Below, piece by piece: positions 24,901 through 36,429 of a stretch of DNA of 64,000 bases. The first letter of the stretch is position 1. Every line of letters begins with the position of its first letter. Under the pieces are notes generated by a model. The model did no database searches and was not told where the DNA came from. It was given only the letters and a program-made list of their open reading frames with translations. Source of the stretch: Cryptomeria japonica (Eukaryota > Streptophyta > Pinopsida > Cupressales > Cupressaceae); the NCBI RefSeq assembly GCF_030272615.1, contig NC_081410.1, positions 252,947,533 to 253,011,532 on the forward strand, written 5' to 3'. A program made the position numbers and the translations under genes.

Positions 24901-26344
24901 TCCTTTATTTCATGCTTTAAGTTATCATGTATGGTTGTTATCTTGTAAAGTGTACGATGGAAATTAACGAATTTAAATCTAAGTGCATAAAATTATTCAT
25001 CTTGGCAAATGTAGTAATTAGGTTCATAGAGGATTGTAATTAAGATTATGGAAAGTATTTTGATAATGTGAATTAAAAATTGTAATAGTGGAAAGAATCT
25101 TGCTAGGTTACATCATTGGATTAACTTGTTATTAAGCCCTTAAATTGAACAAATGTGAATGGGAAACAAAGTTAGAATTAATGTTATAATTTCTAAGTTG
25201 AAATCTAAAGGATGAACGTCATATAGGTATTTACTTTTATCTTCTTAAATGAATAACGCCATGCTAACTATGTTCACGACATTGGATGAAATTGTTTAGT
25301 TATTTCACTTTTTAATCTTAACAATAATCCTTACCAAAATTAACTTGAAAATTGGATGAACTCAACTATTTATCCATAATTATAATCCTAATAAAAGAAT
25401 CTCTTATGATTGCTAAAATTGAACTAAATGGGAAGTATTCATATAGTGTTTAGATCTTAATCTTGGTAAATGTACCTTTTCATATTAACTTTATTTAACC
25501 AAAAAGGAGTGATATGCAATAAGATAATTGTATTTTAATCCTAATGGAAGAACGTCACTATGAACTTATATTCTAATCTTGAAATGATGAATATCATCTT
25601 GCTAACTATATTTTAATTTAAAGGATGCTCTCATGTGTCCTAATACATTTTCACCTTAATGAATTTAGCCATCTATTAGCATCATTAAAACTTCAATGAA
25701 TTCTATGGCTACTCACATTTTTTCTTTCATAAAAGAACTACAACTTATTAGTTGGCTATGCATGAAATCAAACGAAGGGTTCACACTCTATTAATTGTAG
25801 TTTAATCCTTCATGAATGTATCTCAGCTTATTAGCCATATTTTTAATATTAAAGGATGATATCAATTGTGAATGGGTACCTTAAACCCAATGAATGAACT
25901 TCATTATATTAAACGCTTGAACCCTTTTGGAGGCCTCTGAATGAAATTGTGAATTTAAGTGCATTGAATAAATAACCTCTCAATGGCCTCCTAACCACCC
26001 AAAGTAAATGAACACTTCCTAAAATTATAAGATGTCAAATCATTGAACATATGTATAAGCAAGTCTTATGCATTATCTCGTGATTAAGTTATCCAGCTCA
26101 TTGGATCAATTGACGCGTGTTGAGTTGGGAGTATGGTTATGTAATCGCGTTGGGAAACTCCTTAGGATCGCTAGCCTTCCGCTGTGTTATCTAGTTAGAG
26201 ATAACTCGAGAATCATCTTAATGTTGTAACTAGTCAGTAACTTTTCATTAGCGCTCTTAATTATTATTTTAAAAAAAAAAAAATTACACTCTATTTGAGC
26301 GTTTATAACTTAAACCCTTAGGGGTTTCCTGGCGGGGCATTACA
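21970..26344 (+). repeat. 3' LTR of the LARD (4.4 kb)
   Basis: Near-copy of 13806-18213. The palindrome cluster recurs at 23943-24064. It ends GGGGCATTACA against the TSD TTATG. Confidence 0.93.
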
Positions 26345-26349
26345 TTATG

Positions 26350-27900
26350 TACTTCATTTTGGTCAACATTAAGGGTTTCTACCTCATCACTCAGTAGCAG
26401 ATCCAATTCAGCTTTTGAGTCCACTTACACATTCCTATAGGACCTTTCATCAAAGAGTTCATTCATTCTCAGCAAGGTCTGATCATCATAATCAACATGA
26501 GAGTCCTTTTGGTAGTGATCAATATAGTGGACCTCATAGACATCTTCATTTTCAGCTATGTGATCATACACCTCTGAACCATTATCAATAATCACATCTT
26601 CAGGTTCATCATAGCTTTCATCATGAGATTCAAACAATCCTATGCCTTCATAGGCATCACTAATTTATTTCACCTCATGGGCATAACTTCTATCAGCCAA
26701 AGAGTATTGGCAATCAAGGCTATTACTGATCCCATTATCTGACTCTACACATGAGTCTAAAATTTCCATCACATTAGCTGGCTCTATGGTATAATGATCT
26801 TGCATGCGTTGTGTTCCTTACTCATCCACTTCATCATGATACATGGGTGATTCATCCCATGAAGAACACGAAGCATCAACCTCTTGCACATTAAAATCAT
26901 GCTCATTTGGAACACATAAGTTTATCTCTTCTGCTTCATGGAGGTTATATTCATAAATTGATAAAACATCCTCTTCACCTAAAAGTGAGTCCACCTCTTC
27001 ATATAGTGGATTTGAGATCACATGAGAATCAAAACACACAAGCTTGGTCATATCATTGGTATCATTATTCAATGAATTCTCAATCGTACATACCATGTTC
27101 ATGTGCTGATCATTATATGTAACCTCATCTATTTTTGGTGTATCTGGCTCTTGGAATTCACTCATGTCACACTCATGCACGATGTCATAACTTTGAGCAA
27201 TAAACTCATCATCAACATTATCATCTTCATAGGTGTAAGTAGGACATGAAGTTTCATCCTCTTCATTGTGCATTTACTCATGCCCATCAACATTTCTCAA
27301 ATCTGCAACCCTCTCATACATTGCAAGAGAATCAAAATCTATTTCATAATCATTATTTTGAGCATTAGGACAGCAGACCATGTGACTCCAATCATGGGAA
27401 TAAGCTGCATTATCATAACCATAAGCATGGGGATCATAACCGGCATGGGTTTCAACACTTGTATGCACATAATCAATACTATGTCTTCCTTGTTCACTTG
27501 CTAATTGAGACGTCATGTTATAGACATCCATATCACCAAACATTCCTCTTGAATCAAAACTACCTTAGGGCTACCAATGAGTCTATGTCACTGCCATGCC
27601 TTTACTTCTCATAACCATCTCAATGTTATTGCTGATCAAAGATTGATCATACACCATTGGGTTAATGGAACCTTCACATTGCTGGTAAGAGCCATAAGGC
27701 TCAACCTAATATTCATTTATGCATGCCACTGGATTTGGAACAAAATGTTCATAGTGATTTAGAATGTCATTTTTGGGTGCATACACATAACCTAGCTACT
27801 CATAGGTGTAACTTTTAATAGGTGCTTGAGGCATAGACATTTCTTGAGGCATACTTGCTTCAATTATACACATTGGAATAGCTCTAGGCTCATATACAAC
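26350..27900 (-). pseudogene. 5' part of an acidic retroelement-like ORF, stop-ridden
   Basis: One minus-strand frame holds open stretches at 27543-27274, 27273-26818 and 26637-26425, and less clearly from 27900. They are separated by TAG or TAA stops in the same phase (codon starts are multiples of 3). Composition is strikingly acidic and rich in D, E, Y, H and S, with phrases such as YDEPEDVIIDNGSEVYDH and EVDSLLGEEDVLSIYEYN. It continues in phase across the LARD site into 13805-13497, and its upstream end is cut by the 24-kb gypsy element inserted at 27901. I do not recognise the protein. Low-complexity acidity suggests a disordered segment of an old retroelement polyprotein or accessory ORF. 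Not expressed as one protein in this state. Confidence 0.55.
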
Positions 27901-29037
27901 TGTAATACACTAAAAATTGTCATCTAAACCATGGGCCCCTAATCTCGACAACATCACCAAGATCCTAACCAAAGGCAATTAAATCAATCTTGAGCACATT
28001 ATTAATTCTTTAATCATCAAATATCACATGGCAAATCAATTACTCAATATTAATTAAATATTCATTTAATTAATTGAATCATTTCCAAGAATATCATTTT
28101 GATCAATTATCCTATTTTAATTTATTAAACATCCTTGCATATTTAATTAATTAATAAAATTGCCATTTAATCATGCAAAAGGAATTAATTTATTACAAAA
28201 GAGGAATTAGTTACAAAACAAGAGTTGAATTGAAATTAAAACAAAAAGAATTTAATTGAGAGAGAAATCAAACTTGAGATATTATTTCTTTTTTTAAATT
28301 TAGAACTTGAAATCAAAAAAGCAATTAATTGAATTATTGAATTATTCTTCAAATTGGAACTCAAAGCTTTTCAGAAAAAGAAGTTCAATTGCATTGAAAA
28401 GACTCTTTTCTTGAATAAATCTATTTTTATCACAAATGCATGGAATTAATTTATTATTATTTCCAATGCAACTTGGACTTCTAATTTGAATATTTTTCAA
28501 TTAAACTATAATTGGAATCTATCTCAAGGTTAACTAAACCTGATTTCTCAATTATTTTCATTTAATCCTAAATTGAGCTTTTTTCAGCTTTTCTCTTGTA
28601 ATTCTCTATAAATTCAGTCTTCAGCTCTCATTCCAATTCACCCCAGAGATTTTTGAGAACACGCTTGGAGATTATTATCAAGCTAATTTTGCTCTAGAGT
28701 CATTGAAGATCATTATGCTTTTTAGATTATTTGCATCCATTTTACATCCATCATTGCTTGAATCCATATCGCTTGAATTGATTATTTTCTTGAATTATTC
28801 ATCCATTGTTTTGCATCCATATAGTTAATAATAGATTAAATCCTTTGTCTTGGTGTAGTCTAGTCACTAGTATTGCTTATAAAAATCTAAGAGCAATCTT
28901 GTACTCGCATTTGTTAGAAGGCAATTAGTCACTGTGTTATGGTTTATTATTGATTGATTATTATTTACTAACCATACATGTAATGACTTAATTCAAGTAT
29001 TGTGCTTGCAGCTACATACCATTTTTTCACACACACA
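27901..29037 (+). repeat. 5' LTR of the 24-kb gypsy element
   Basis: Begins TGTAATACACTAAAAA and ends in CACACACACA. TATA box TATAAAT at 28607-28613 in the phrase CTCTATAAATTCAGTC. It pairs with 51046-52185 over the full length with scattered substitutions. A related but more diverged LTR lies at 56015-57229. Confidence 0.93.
28607..28613 (+). promoter_or_regulatory. LTR TATA box
   Basis: CTATAAAT. The same CTCTATAAATTC phrase occurs at 51752 (3' LTR) and 56777 (LTR C), and CTATAAATTGG at 61642 (LTR E), so position and sequence are conserved across the family. Confidence 0.65.
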
Positions 29038-29041
29038 TCTC

Positions 29042-29059
29042 TGGTGCCCACCGTGGGGC
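29042..29059 (+). other. primer binding site, tRNA-Lys type
   Basis: TGGTGCCCACCGTGGGGC lies four bases after the LTR. It matches the complement of the plant tRNA-Lys(CUU) 3' end (GCCCCACGGUGGGCG plus CCA) with one mismatch at the fourth base. The tRNA sequence is from memory. Confidence 0.8.
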
Positions 29060-29495
29060 AGAAGATTACATTTTTCAGCCTCCAAGACTTATTGCTTATT
29101 TTTTTTGTTATTTCCCAGATTTCAATTTTTTTGATTTTTCATCCGTACATCTCGTATGAAATTTCCCACAGGCTGAAACGACAAACTGCAGGTGTCATAC
29201 GAACTGGAATCCTGTCTTGTACGAGCTGGGATCCTGTATCATACAAGCTTTCATACTTTCGTATGACTCTGTATTTTCTGAATCTTTCATAGCCTAATCA
29301 GTTTTTACAGAATGCTTGTCAAAGAATATGCTTGTCGCACAAAGACAATATGACTATTGATTCATTGTCTTTGCAAGTTGCCTAAGGAGAATCGACTAAA
29401 CATCGTGTCTTCTTTAAATTGATTTTTAGGAACCTAACTTGCTATTTGGTTAAAGAACAAATTTGTCTTTCATGTTTTTAGAAGATTCTGAGAGG

Positions 29496-29695
29496 TAGGA
29501 GAGTATGCTCTTGTCTTTTTCTAGACAATCAGAAATCCAGAACCTTGAGGCTTTTTCTTTGTTTGAGATTTGTACATCTTTAGCAGGCTTGCCCTCCCAA
29601 GGGGTTGAAAAACTCTTAAAGCCATTACGATCGGTGTGAGGGGAATGACCTAAGTGGGAATGGCTAGATGCCAAGTACTCCAACCCACTATAAAA
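29496..29695 (+). promoter_or_regulatory. leader block conserved in three elements
   Basis: Shares ordered phrases with 57735-57894 and 62563-62770: GAGAGTATGCTCT, AATCAGAAATCCAGA, GGCTTGCC-TCCC, GAATGACC-AAGTGGG, ATGGCTAGA and CACTATAAAA. No frame is open in all copies, so conservation appears to be at the nucleic-acid level. Packaging signal, dimerisation site or splice/translation control are possible; this is inference. Confidence 0.6.
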
Positions 29696-30200
29696 TAAAC
29701 ATGATTTGATGAAAATCAAGTCAACGACAGTGCTCGAGAATAGATCTCCTCCGTAACTTCGGGTATATTAAACCTTGGTTTTCAAGGCTGGGAGACCTCT
29801 TAATTGATTTTATACCTCGATGCGCCAAATGGATCCCTGACTAGTTCCAATTAAAATTAGAAGCTACTCGGTTCATCTTCGAAAGGGGGATAATCTTTGT
29901 GCAAGAGAGATAGTAACTCTCCCAAGATACTTGTCATTTTGTGCCCCCATTAGTATTTTGAGTCGGATAATACGACATTGAAAATCCATTGTGTGAGACA
30001 CAACAACCATATTCTAATTAGCTATTGGGTGTGTACCCAAGTCTACAAGAAAAGGTTTTCTTTCCTCACCAAATTCCTTAGGGTTTGCATGTTGTGATTG
30101 GAGTCACTATACAAACTACTTGTTTTCTGTGTTTTCATCCCTGAAACAAAAAAACTGAAATACCAAAATTGGAGAAGACAAGAAACCAACTTAGTGATTA

Positions 30201-30425
30201 GAAACTTTGTCCGTGTCAGAAACTAGTCCATCCTAAGTCAAAACTTTGTCCATGTCAGAAACTAGTCCATCCTAAGTTGAAACTCTGTCCGTGTCAGAAA
30301 CTAGTCCATCTTAAGTTGAAACTCTATCCATGTCAGAAACTAGTCCATCCTAAGTCAAAACTCTGTCCGTGTCAGAACTTGTCCATCTTAAGTCAAAATT
30401 CTGTATCCTGGTCAAAAATCAATGC
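30201..30425 (+). repeat. 39-bp tandem repeat, about 5.8 units
   Basis: Units start at 30201, 30240, 30279, 30318, 30357 and 30395 with a core AAACTCTGTCCGTGTCAGAA followed by CTAGTCCATC-TAAGT. The spacing is constant at 39 except for one 38-base step. Units differ by a few substitutions. Confidence 0.9.
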
Positions 30426-31196
30426 ATCTGAAAATTGGTCATACTCAGTTATCATACTCAGCAATTGAAAGAACTCAAAATTTCTAGGCTCTGTCCTATG
30501 AAAAGTCATATGAGTCTGATAATTTATCGTGCTACACTTGATCCTGTGTCGTACGAGTCTTCTAGTTTGTCATCCTAGACCTGATCCTATATCATACGAG
30601 TTGATTTCATCTGTCGTCTGGCTCTGTATCCTCTGTCATACGAAACAGAACTGCTCTGAGTATTTTGTCAACCTGCACATACCCATCTATCGTACGATAT
30701 GAGGCAGAAACTCGTATGAAATAGAACTATTGTCATCCTATACCTGCTAAAATGTTGTTGGGTTCAGAAAATTCTATCATACGAGTCTCTGGTTTTGTCA
30801 GAATAGAACAGTCAAATTTGCCTAAAAATAGTCTACAACAAACATAATAATGGTTATCATCATCCTAAGCATAAACAGATCAAGATAGTGTAACTCTGCC
30901 ATTTGCGTTGCACGATTTGGTCGATCATATTTTAGCTAGTTCAATCAACTACCTATCAAATTTTAGTCACTTAGATAACGTCTTATACAGGATAGATCAT
31001 TCCTGAAACCAAATTGAATCTTACACTACTCTTAGAATCAACTTAGAGAAATGTCTTATACAAGATAGATCATTCCTGAAACTAGATTGAATCTCAGTTG
31101 TTTCTCCCAAACAATACTCTAAACAGAACAACTAGCTTTGAAATTGATCTTGACCTCTGCATCACAAACAATTTTAGGGTGCACCAATCCATAAAA

Positions 31197-32330
31197 ATGC
31201 CTACACAGACCAGGAGTTCATGTAAGAAAGAAGCCAAAGGAAGAGGAATACCCTTTTCATACACCAACAATCCATTTTACGAAGTGGATCCACTCACCGA
31301 CGTAGCATCATCAGTAGGTGAGCCAATTTTTGATGAGCCTAAATCTCCCACTATATATGAGATGGAACACAATGATGGAAACAAGGACGATAATAACATT
31401 CCTGAAAATGATAATGATTCCTCATCATCAAGTGAGATTGAAGAAGATATTGAACCTCTAGAAAAAGAAATTCGTGACTATCAAAATGACAAAGACTTTA
31501 GAAAAATGATGAAATCTATCATGACCTGAGAGAAGGAAGACTATTTCTTAGAACTAGCAAAACAATGTGCCAAACTTCCTACTGGCTATGATGTTCAGAC
31601 ACTCGCTACTAAAAATAAAGAATCACCTATACTCATGGTACACAAGTAGTTACTAGCCTTATGGATGGAGATCACAGAATTGAAAAATAAGGACAAGTCC
31701 CCAAAACAATATTCTCTGGAAACCATATGTCGCTTTCCATTTGACAAGAATCTATACATGCCTCCTGTTGTCTTCAAAATCTGATTCCCTTTAACATCCT
31801 CAAAATAATATGGTTTAAAGCTTGGTGCAGAAGAGACATCAAAGATAAGGAAATTCTCAAGACAACATATGACAAGGTTTGATTAGACCTTCTACACTTT
31901 GAGCTCACTCAGAGCCCAGGTGGGTATACCTTTGTGAATTAAATTCATGCTTTCAAACATAAACCCACAGCAAACCAGTCCAGAAAACCAGTGGATCTAT
32001 TCACCTTGAAATCAACTGAAAACAAAGAATAGAAATTGTACTTAGGTTCAGCATTTCGATCAACAAAGCATGCAATAAACAACTTCAATTAATACTAGTG
32101 CCTTATCCAAGGTCACAGAGTCATCTAAACTCAAATAAGACTCCTCAAACAAAACATCTTTATGCTTCCCGTCGGCTTGGTTTCCATTAATCCTTGTATA
32201 TGCCTGACACCTACAAGAATTCAAGCATTCCAAACCAAGCTATGGTCATCAAAATTCAAAGTTCCTTCCAAAGAGTTTACTGGTATGAGTGATCCTTGCC
32301 TCTTTAATTTCCCTCCTAAAGAGAAAAGCT
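31197..32330 (+). pseudogene. sense ORF1 upstream of gag, broken
   Basis: Best start is the ATG at 31197 (MPTQTRSS, basic), inside an open frame from 31098 to a TGA at 31527-31529. The first 110 codons go from basic to highly acidic (D/E/N/S-rich). The frame continues after the stop, then shifts near 31785 and reads on with several TAG/TAA codons to about 32330 (phrases KIIWFKAWCRRDIKDKEIL, KVPSKEFTG-SDP and FNFPPKE). It sits where Ogre-type elements carry an ORF1 ahead of gag. I do not recognise a domain, and an N-terminal gag segment is the alternative. Confidence 0.6.
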
Positions 32331-32790
32331 AACGAACACTTCTACTAAAATTTGCTTTGCAATTCCATTCAAACAAAATAATCCTGGATTATTCAAAATG
32401 AAAGTAGTAAACAAATTTGTAAACACATTCGAAGACAACACAAAGATTTACTCAAAACGGATGGTTTGTATATTGATATTTAGTTCAAGAAATATTACAA
32501 GAAATTTTGAGTATTCTCCATTAGACTTAGAAAAGCTCAGATAAATTTCTGCAGCATTTTCCTACAATTTTTGCGATCTCTCTTCCTCTAGTCCTGGTAT
32601 CCATTTATAACAACATGGATGCACAAAGCTTTGAACTTCTCGAGGAGAGTTTTTTACAATCATTTCTTTCAAAATAAAGAGGTTACAAGATTTTCGCAAA
32701 AGCAGTTACAAGCTCTTTTTCAGCCTCTGCAGTTTCTTCAACAGGTTGTTCGGTTGCAACCTCTTCTATCCTTTTGGGGGTGCTCTCCAA
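32331..32790. other. stretch between ORF1 and the antisense ORF
   Basis: No sense coding seen. The minus frame of the neighbouring antisense ORF stays open for about 40 more codons past its stop at 32791-32793 (to about 32690), so its original end may lie here. Confidence 0.4.
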
Positions 32791-35700
32791 CTATTCCGGA
32801 TCATGGGTGGCATATTTAATTGTCCACTCATTATACACTTCTTCTGTTGGCCATGAAAAATTAATCGCTTTATCTTTATTCTTACTCAACCTTTTCCAAG
32901 AATTTCTCATTTTGTTGACTTCTGAATTGAGAAAAGCATAATGTGACTTAATTTTCTCTATCTCTTGAATTTTCACAACAAAGAAAGAAGCATCATCAAG
33001 ATCAATAATTCCTTTAACTCTTGTTGACAGTTTAGCTTCTATCTCCTTAAGCCATATTTGTTTGTCTTTTAACTGATCGGGGCTAGCAAAAACTCCTGGG
33101 AGCAACTCAAAAACTTGGTCAGTGTATTCCTTCTTGCACAAATTGACCTTCCTATCCACATTATCCACCTCTGCTGCTAATTGTATTAAGATTTTAGTGA
33201 CATCAGAAGTGGATTTAATGATGGGATTGGCCCTTGCTTCATCGCAGGATACACACATAAACTCTAAATCTTGCTCTCTAGGCCTCCATCTGTCAAAAAC
33301 AGGCATCAAAATGGCCTTGTCTCTCCTAAGCTCATTCCATATTTCCATAATTTTACCTACATTGTTGTAGAGCAATGAGCCATTTATTGTATCTGCAAAA
33401 TTGAAAATTGTAGCCTTTACTTTCTCCTCATATTTCTTTGCATACAAGGCCTGAGCCTGTTTCAAATTTTCTAATTCTTGGGGAGCGATTTCAATCATTT
33501 GAGAGCTGGAGGGTGCTGGAGATGGTGGAAACTCAATGATAGGGCTAGTAGGTGGAGGTCTTGCACGAGAAGAGGAGATCATCAGTGTTGAAGACTCACC
33601 TTGATGGTATTTTCCAGTCAACTGGCTCTGCAGCTTGGCAATGATGCTATCCTTACCTCTTACTTCCTCCTTGGCATTGTTATAGGCCTTTAAAACTGTT
33701 TCCAACTTGATTTGGAGGGCCTCTTTCTCTTTGGCTTCCTTCTCTACTACTGCAACACTAAATTTTGCAGTCTCTAACACAGTGCTAGCAGCCTCCACTA
33801 CCCCTGTACTCTGCACTCTCTTCACCATCATTCCACCAAGGTAACTCGACCCTGGGGTGTCTTTGCTTTTCTTACTCTCATTTCTCTTGAGAGACCACAT
33901 GAAAAGTGCAACATTGTCCTTATTGAAAGTAACCCCCTCCATAGGTTTTTTCTCTTTTCTTACTGCATCTAATACCAGGGCATCTGCAATATCCCATTTA
34001 GGTAATATAAGCACTCCAGCTTGTGCTACCATGTCTCTTCCCTACTCAGGGGTGATGGTTTTGAATTCTTCCATCATCTCTTGCTTTATTTCCTCTTCCA
34101 CCAAGGCTAGATCTTTATTGGGCTGCTCAGCCTTTCTTGTTTCACATCTAGCATTATATGTATCTATGTGCTGTTTCCATATAAACTGCATGAATGCTTC
34201 TGATGTGACAAAATTGTTATCAGCTAGAAAGGCACTACTTGCCTGCTTTATCTTAGGATCCCACTCCTGGCCTTTAAGTTTAGTGGATGTAATATCCATT
34301 CCAGCAGCAATGGGCTCTTTCGACATGCCTTCCTCCACTTCATCATAGGTATATGCAATTTCCCCTAGACTACCCAATTGTAGGAGTTGCTCAGCTGCTG
34401 CTTGCTCATTTCCTATATGGATAGGGGATTGGGATGGGGAATACAAAGGTGTATCTGATTGTATTTCTTTCCCTACCCTTTGCTTCTTTGGGCTCTCTTG
34501 GATGTCGATGACATCTTGTATCTTCCTCTTTCCTTTGGAGGTAGAGGGCTCCCCTGTTGTAGGCACCAGCACACTATAACCCGATTTCTTATGCAGTGTG
34601 TAATCATCAGGAGGGATTGGCTTGCTAGAAGCTAACCTACTAAGGATCATTCTTGCCTTCTCAAGGTTGCTCTTAATTACAGCTTCCCTTTTCTCCTTCA
34701 GTGTCTGCATGACATCTTCAGAACAAACAATCAAAAACTTTATTTTTCTTCCAGTGGGAAAAAAGATAGACAATGGGTCATAGCTAGCATCAAATTGATG
34801 CACAAAATCCAGGGCTTTTTTATAAGCCACCCACTTTTCTTTCCTTATCTCCTGCTCATCTAGATCAAATTCATTTCTGATGTGGTCTTCAGGAAATTGG
34901 AATTGATGAGGCCTACCTCTGCATGCTACCTTCTTCCTAAACATACCATTGAAGAAGTCCTATGGATCAGCACACCTGGACACTGCAGTGGACAAATGAT
35001 AAGGTTTGAGGAAATCCTCAAAGCAATTCCAGCCTCCCTTTGTTATTACAAATTGGTGGGCTATGGTAGCTGCAGGGAAAATAGTCCCTTTACCCCTGCC
35101 TGTCAACTCTGCCTCTTACAAGCCACCAATTTGTCTAAGGATCTCTACGATTCCCACTTTGAGAGGGACCTAGTATGGTAACAAAAATGGGGTGCCCCTG
35201 AAACCAAAAACTCTAAAAACTGTGGAGACAGGATATAAATAAATGTCACCCTAGTTATGAAGAATTTTTATATTCTCTGTGAATTCTTTTGGTCTTACGA
35301 ATTCCAGAAGAACCTTGGGGATTCTTGGGTTATCAGAGCAGAGGAGAGTCCTTATTTTGGATGCAAAATATTTATCAAACTTAAAAAAACTGGCATCCTC
35401 TCTATCCCATGACAACACAGTACTCCATAATTGTACTAGCATTTTCTCTCCTTCCTTCTCCTTAACCAAGTCTAGTCCACTGGCAAAGTAATCACCTCCT
35501 TTGAAGAGAAAAATATGCATTAGGAGTGAGTACCATCTGAAAGGCCTGTCCACCTTTCCATTCTTTATTCCTATCAATCCTCCATGGATAGCATCAGCAA
35601 TAAAAGAGGCATAATCAAATGTGATTGCAACAGAAGGATTCAGAATCTGGGCAATCATCAACAAGTAATGATTCGGCATATTGGCTTCAGCATCTTCTCC

Positions 35701-36348
35701 CAAAACTTGGCAAAGTGCCCAATACATTCCTTTAACCCTTAGGGTGAACATACTTAATGAGAAGGGCTCTTGTGTGTTGGGTCCTACAACTGTTAACCCT
35801 CCTATTTTCATAAAAAATTCCTTGAGAGGCCCATTCCTGAGATGACTCCTCTATGCACCGTAAATTTGGGCTAATGCTGTGAAGTTTATAGGTTCTAGAA
35901 AGTTTGTAAACTCATTAAGCCCAAATGCTGTCCTAAACTCTTCAGCATTAATTTCAACAAGGGTTTTCCCATTTACATCCCGAATGCTCCTTGTGACTGG
36001 ATCATAGTTGAGCGCAATTTGGGTTAGCAAATTTGTGTCCATAAATACTCCTAGGACAACTAATTTCCCGACATCTAGTTCCTAGATATAGTTTTGTGGG
36101 GCAGGAGAATTTCTCATTCCGAATCCAACTTTAAACAACCCCAACCTAGACAATCCAACCTATGGGTTTCTCAACCAATTACCCTTGTCATATAATCCTT
36201 CTCCTATCTTTAGATGGGGAGCCTTGGGCACTAACTCTTTTGCCTTTGATGCCTGATTAGTTGACAACATCAACTGTTCTAAAAAATCATCACAAACACT
36301 CCTCTCTGAATAGTTAACCTTACCAAAAAATTCTCTTTTAGGATCCAT
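32791..36348 (-). pseudogene. long antisense ORF (about 1,190 codons), product unknown
   Basis: Open blocks at 36348-36160, 36042-35851, 35811-35251, 34944-34042 and 34032-32791 are all in one minus-strand frame with about eight in-frame stops and no frameshift, so this was one ORF. Start chosen at the ATG at 36348 (MDPKREFF). Order of parts: a globular N-terminal region (including VEINAEEFRTAFGLNEFTN and FRWYSLLMHIFLFKGGDYF), a middle with basic nuclear-signal-like patches (GKRK, SPKKQR), a coiled coil near 33760-33590 (EKEAKEKEALQIKLETVLKA), a Pro/Ser linker (RARPPPTSP), and an alpha-helical C-terminal region. I do not recognise a catalytic motif. Antisense extra ORFs are known in Tat elements, but I cannot match this one to a named family. 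Confidence 0.75.
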
Positions 36349-36429
36349 TTTGAAAATGCAAGAAATGAATGCCACTCTTAAAAAATTCTGCGACGAATCA
36401 ATTATCTTATTTAGAACACTGCACAAGAA

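Larger units (their letters stand above)
13806..26344 (+). mobile_element. LARD-type non-coding LTR retrotransposon, 12.5 kb
   Basis: Exact borders: 5-bp TSD TTATG at 13801-13805 and 26345-26349, LTR tips TGTAATGCCCC and GGGGCATTACA (an 11-bp terminal inverted repeat, with the very last bases TACA). The LTRs are 4,408 and 4,375 bp and the internal domain 3,756 bp. Primer site and polypurine tract are intact. No gag or pol motif occurs on either strand. Long LTRs plus a non-coding internal domain of about 3.5 kb match the published description of LARDs in Triticeae (family knowledge). The LTRs look very similar, so this insertion is relatively young. It would depend on proteins from an autonomous gypsy relative, which is not in this window. 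Confidence 0.93.
29060..31196 (+). other. long structured leader of the gypsy element
   Basis: About 2.1 kb without a credible ORF. It includes a conserved block (29496-29695), a 39-bp tandem array (30201-30425) and many copies of a TCRTACGA-like motif (near 29152-29260 and 30549-30785). G+C and repeat structure differ from the LTR. Long leaders are usual in the Tat/Ogre group. Confidence 0.7.

Noticed and set aside
30201-30425. CRISPR-like regular repeats
   Set aside because: Units are contiguous with no unique spacers, inside a plant retrotransposon leader; a minisatellite.
33857-34348. 163-codon plus-strand frame
   Set aside because: Lies wholly opposite the antisense ORF, which keeps one frame over 3.5 kb; no motif of its own.
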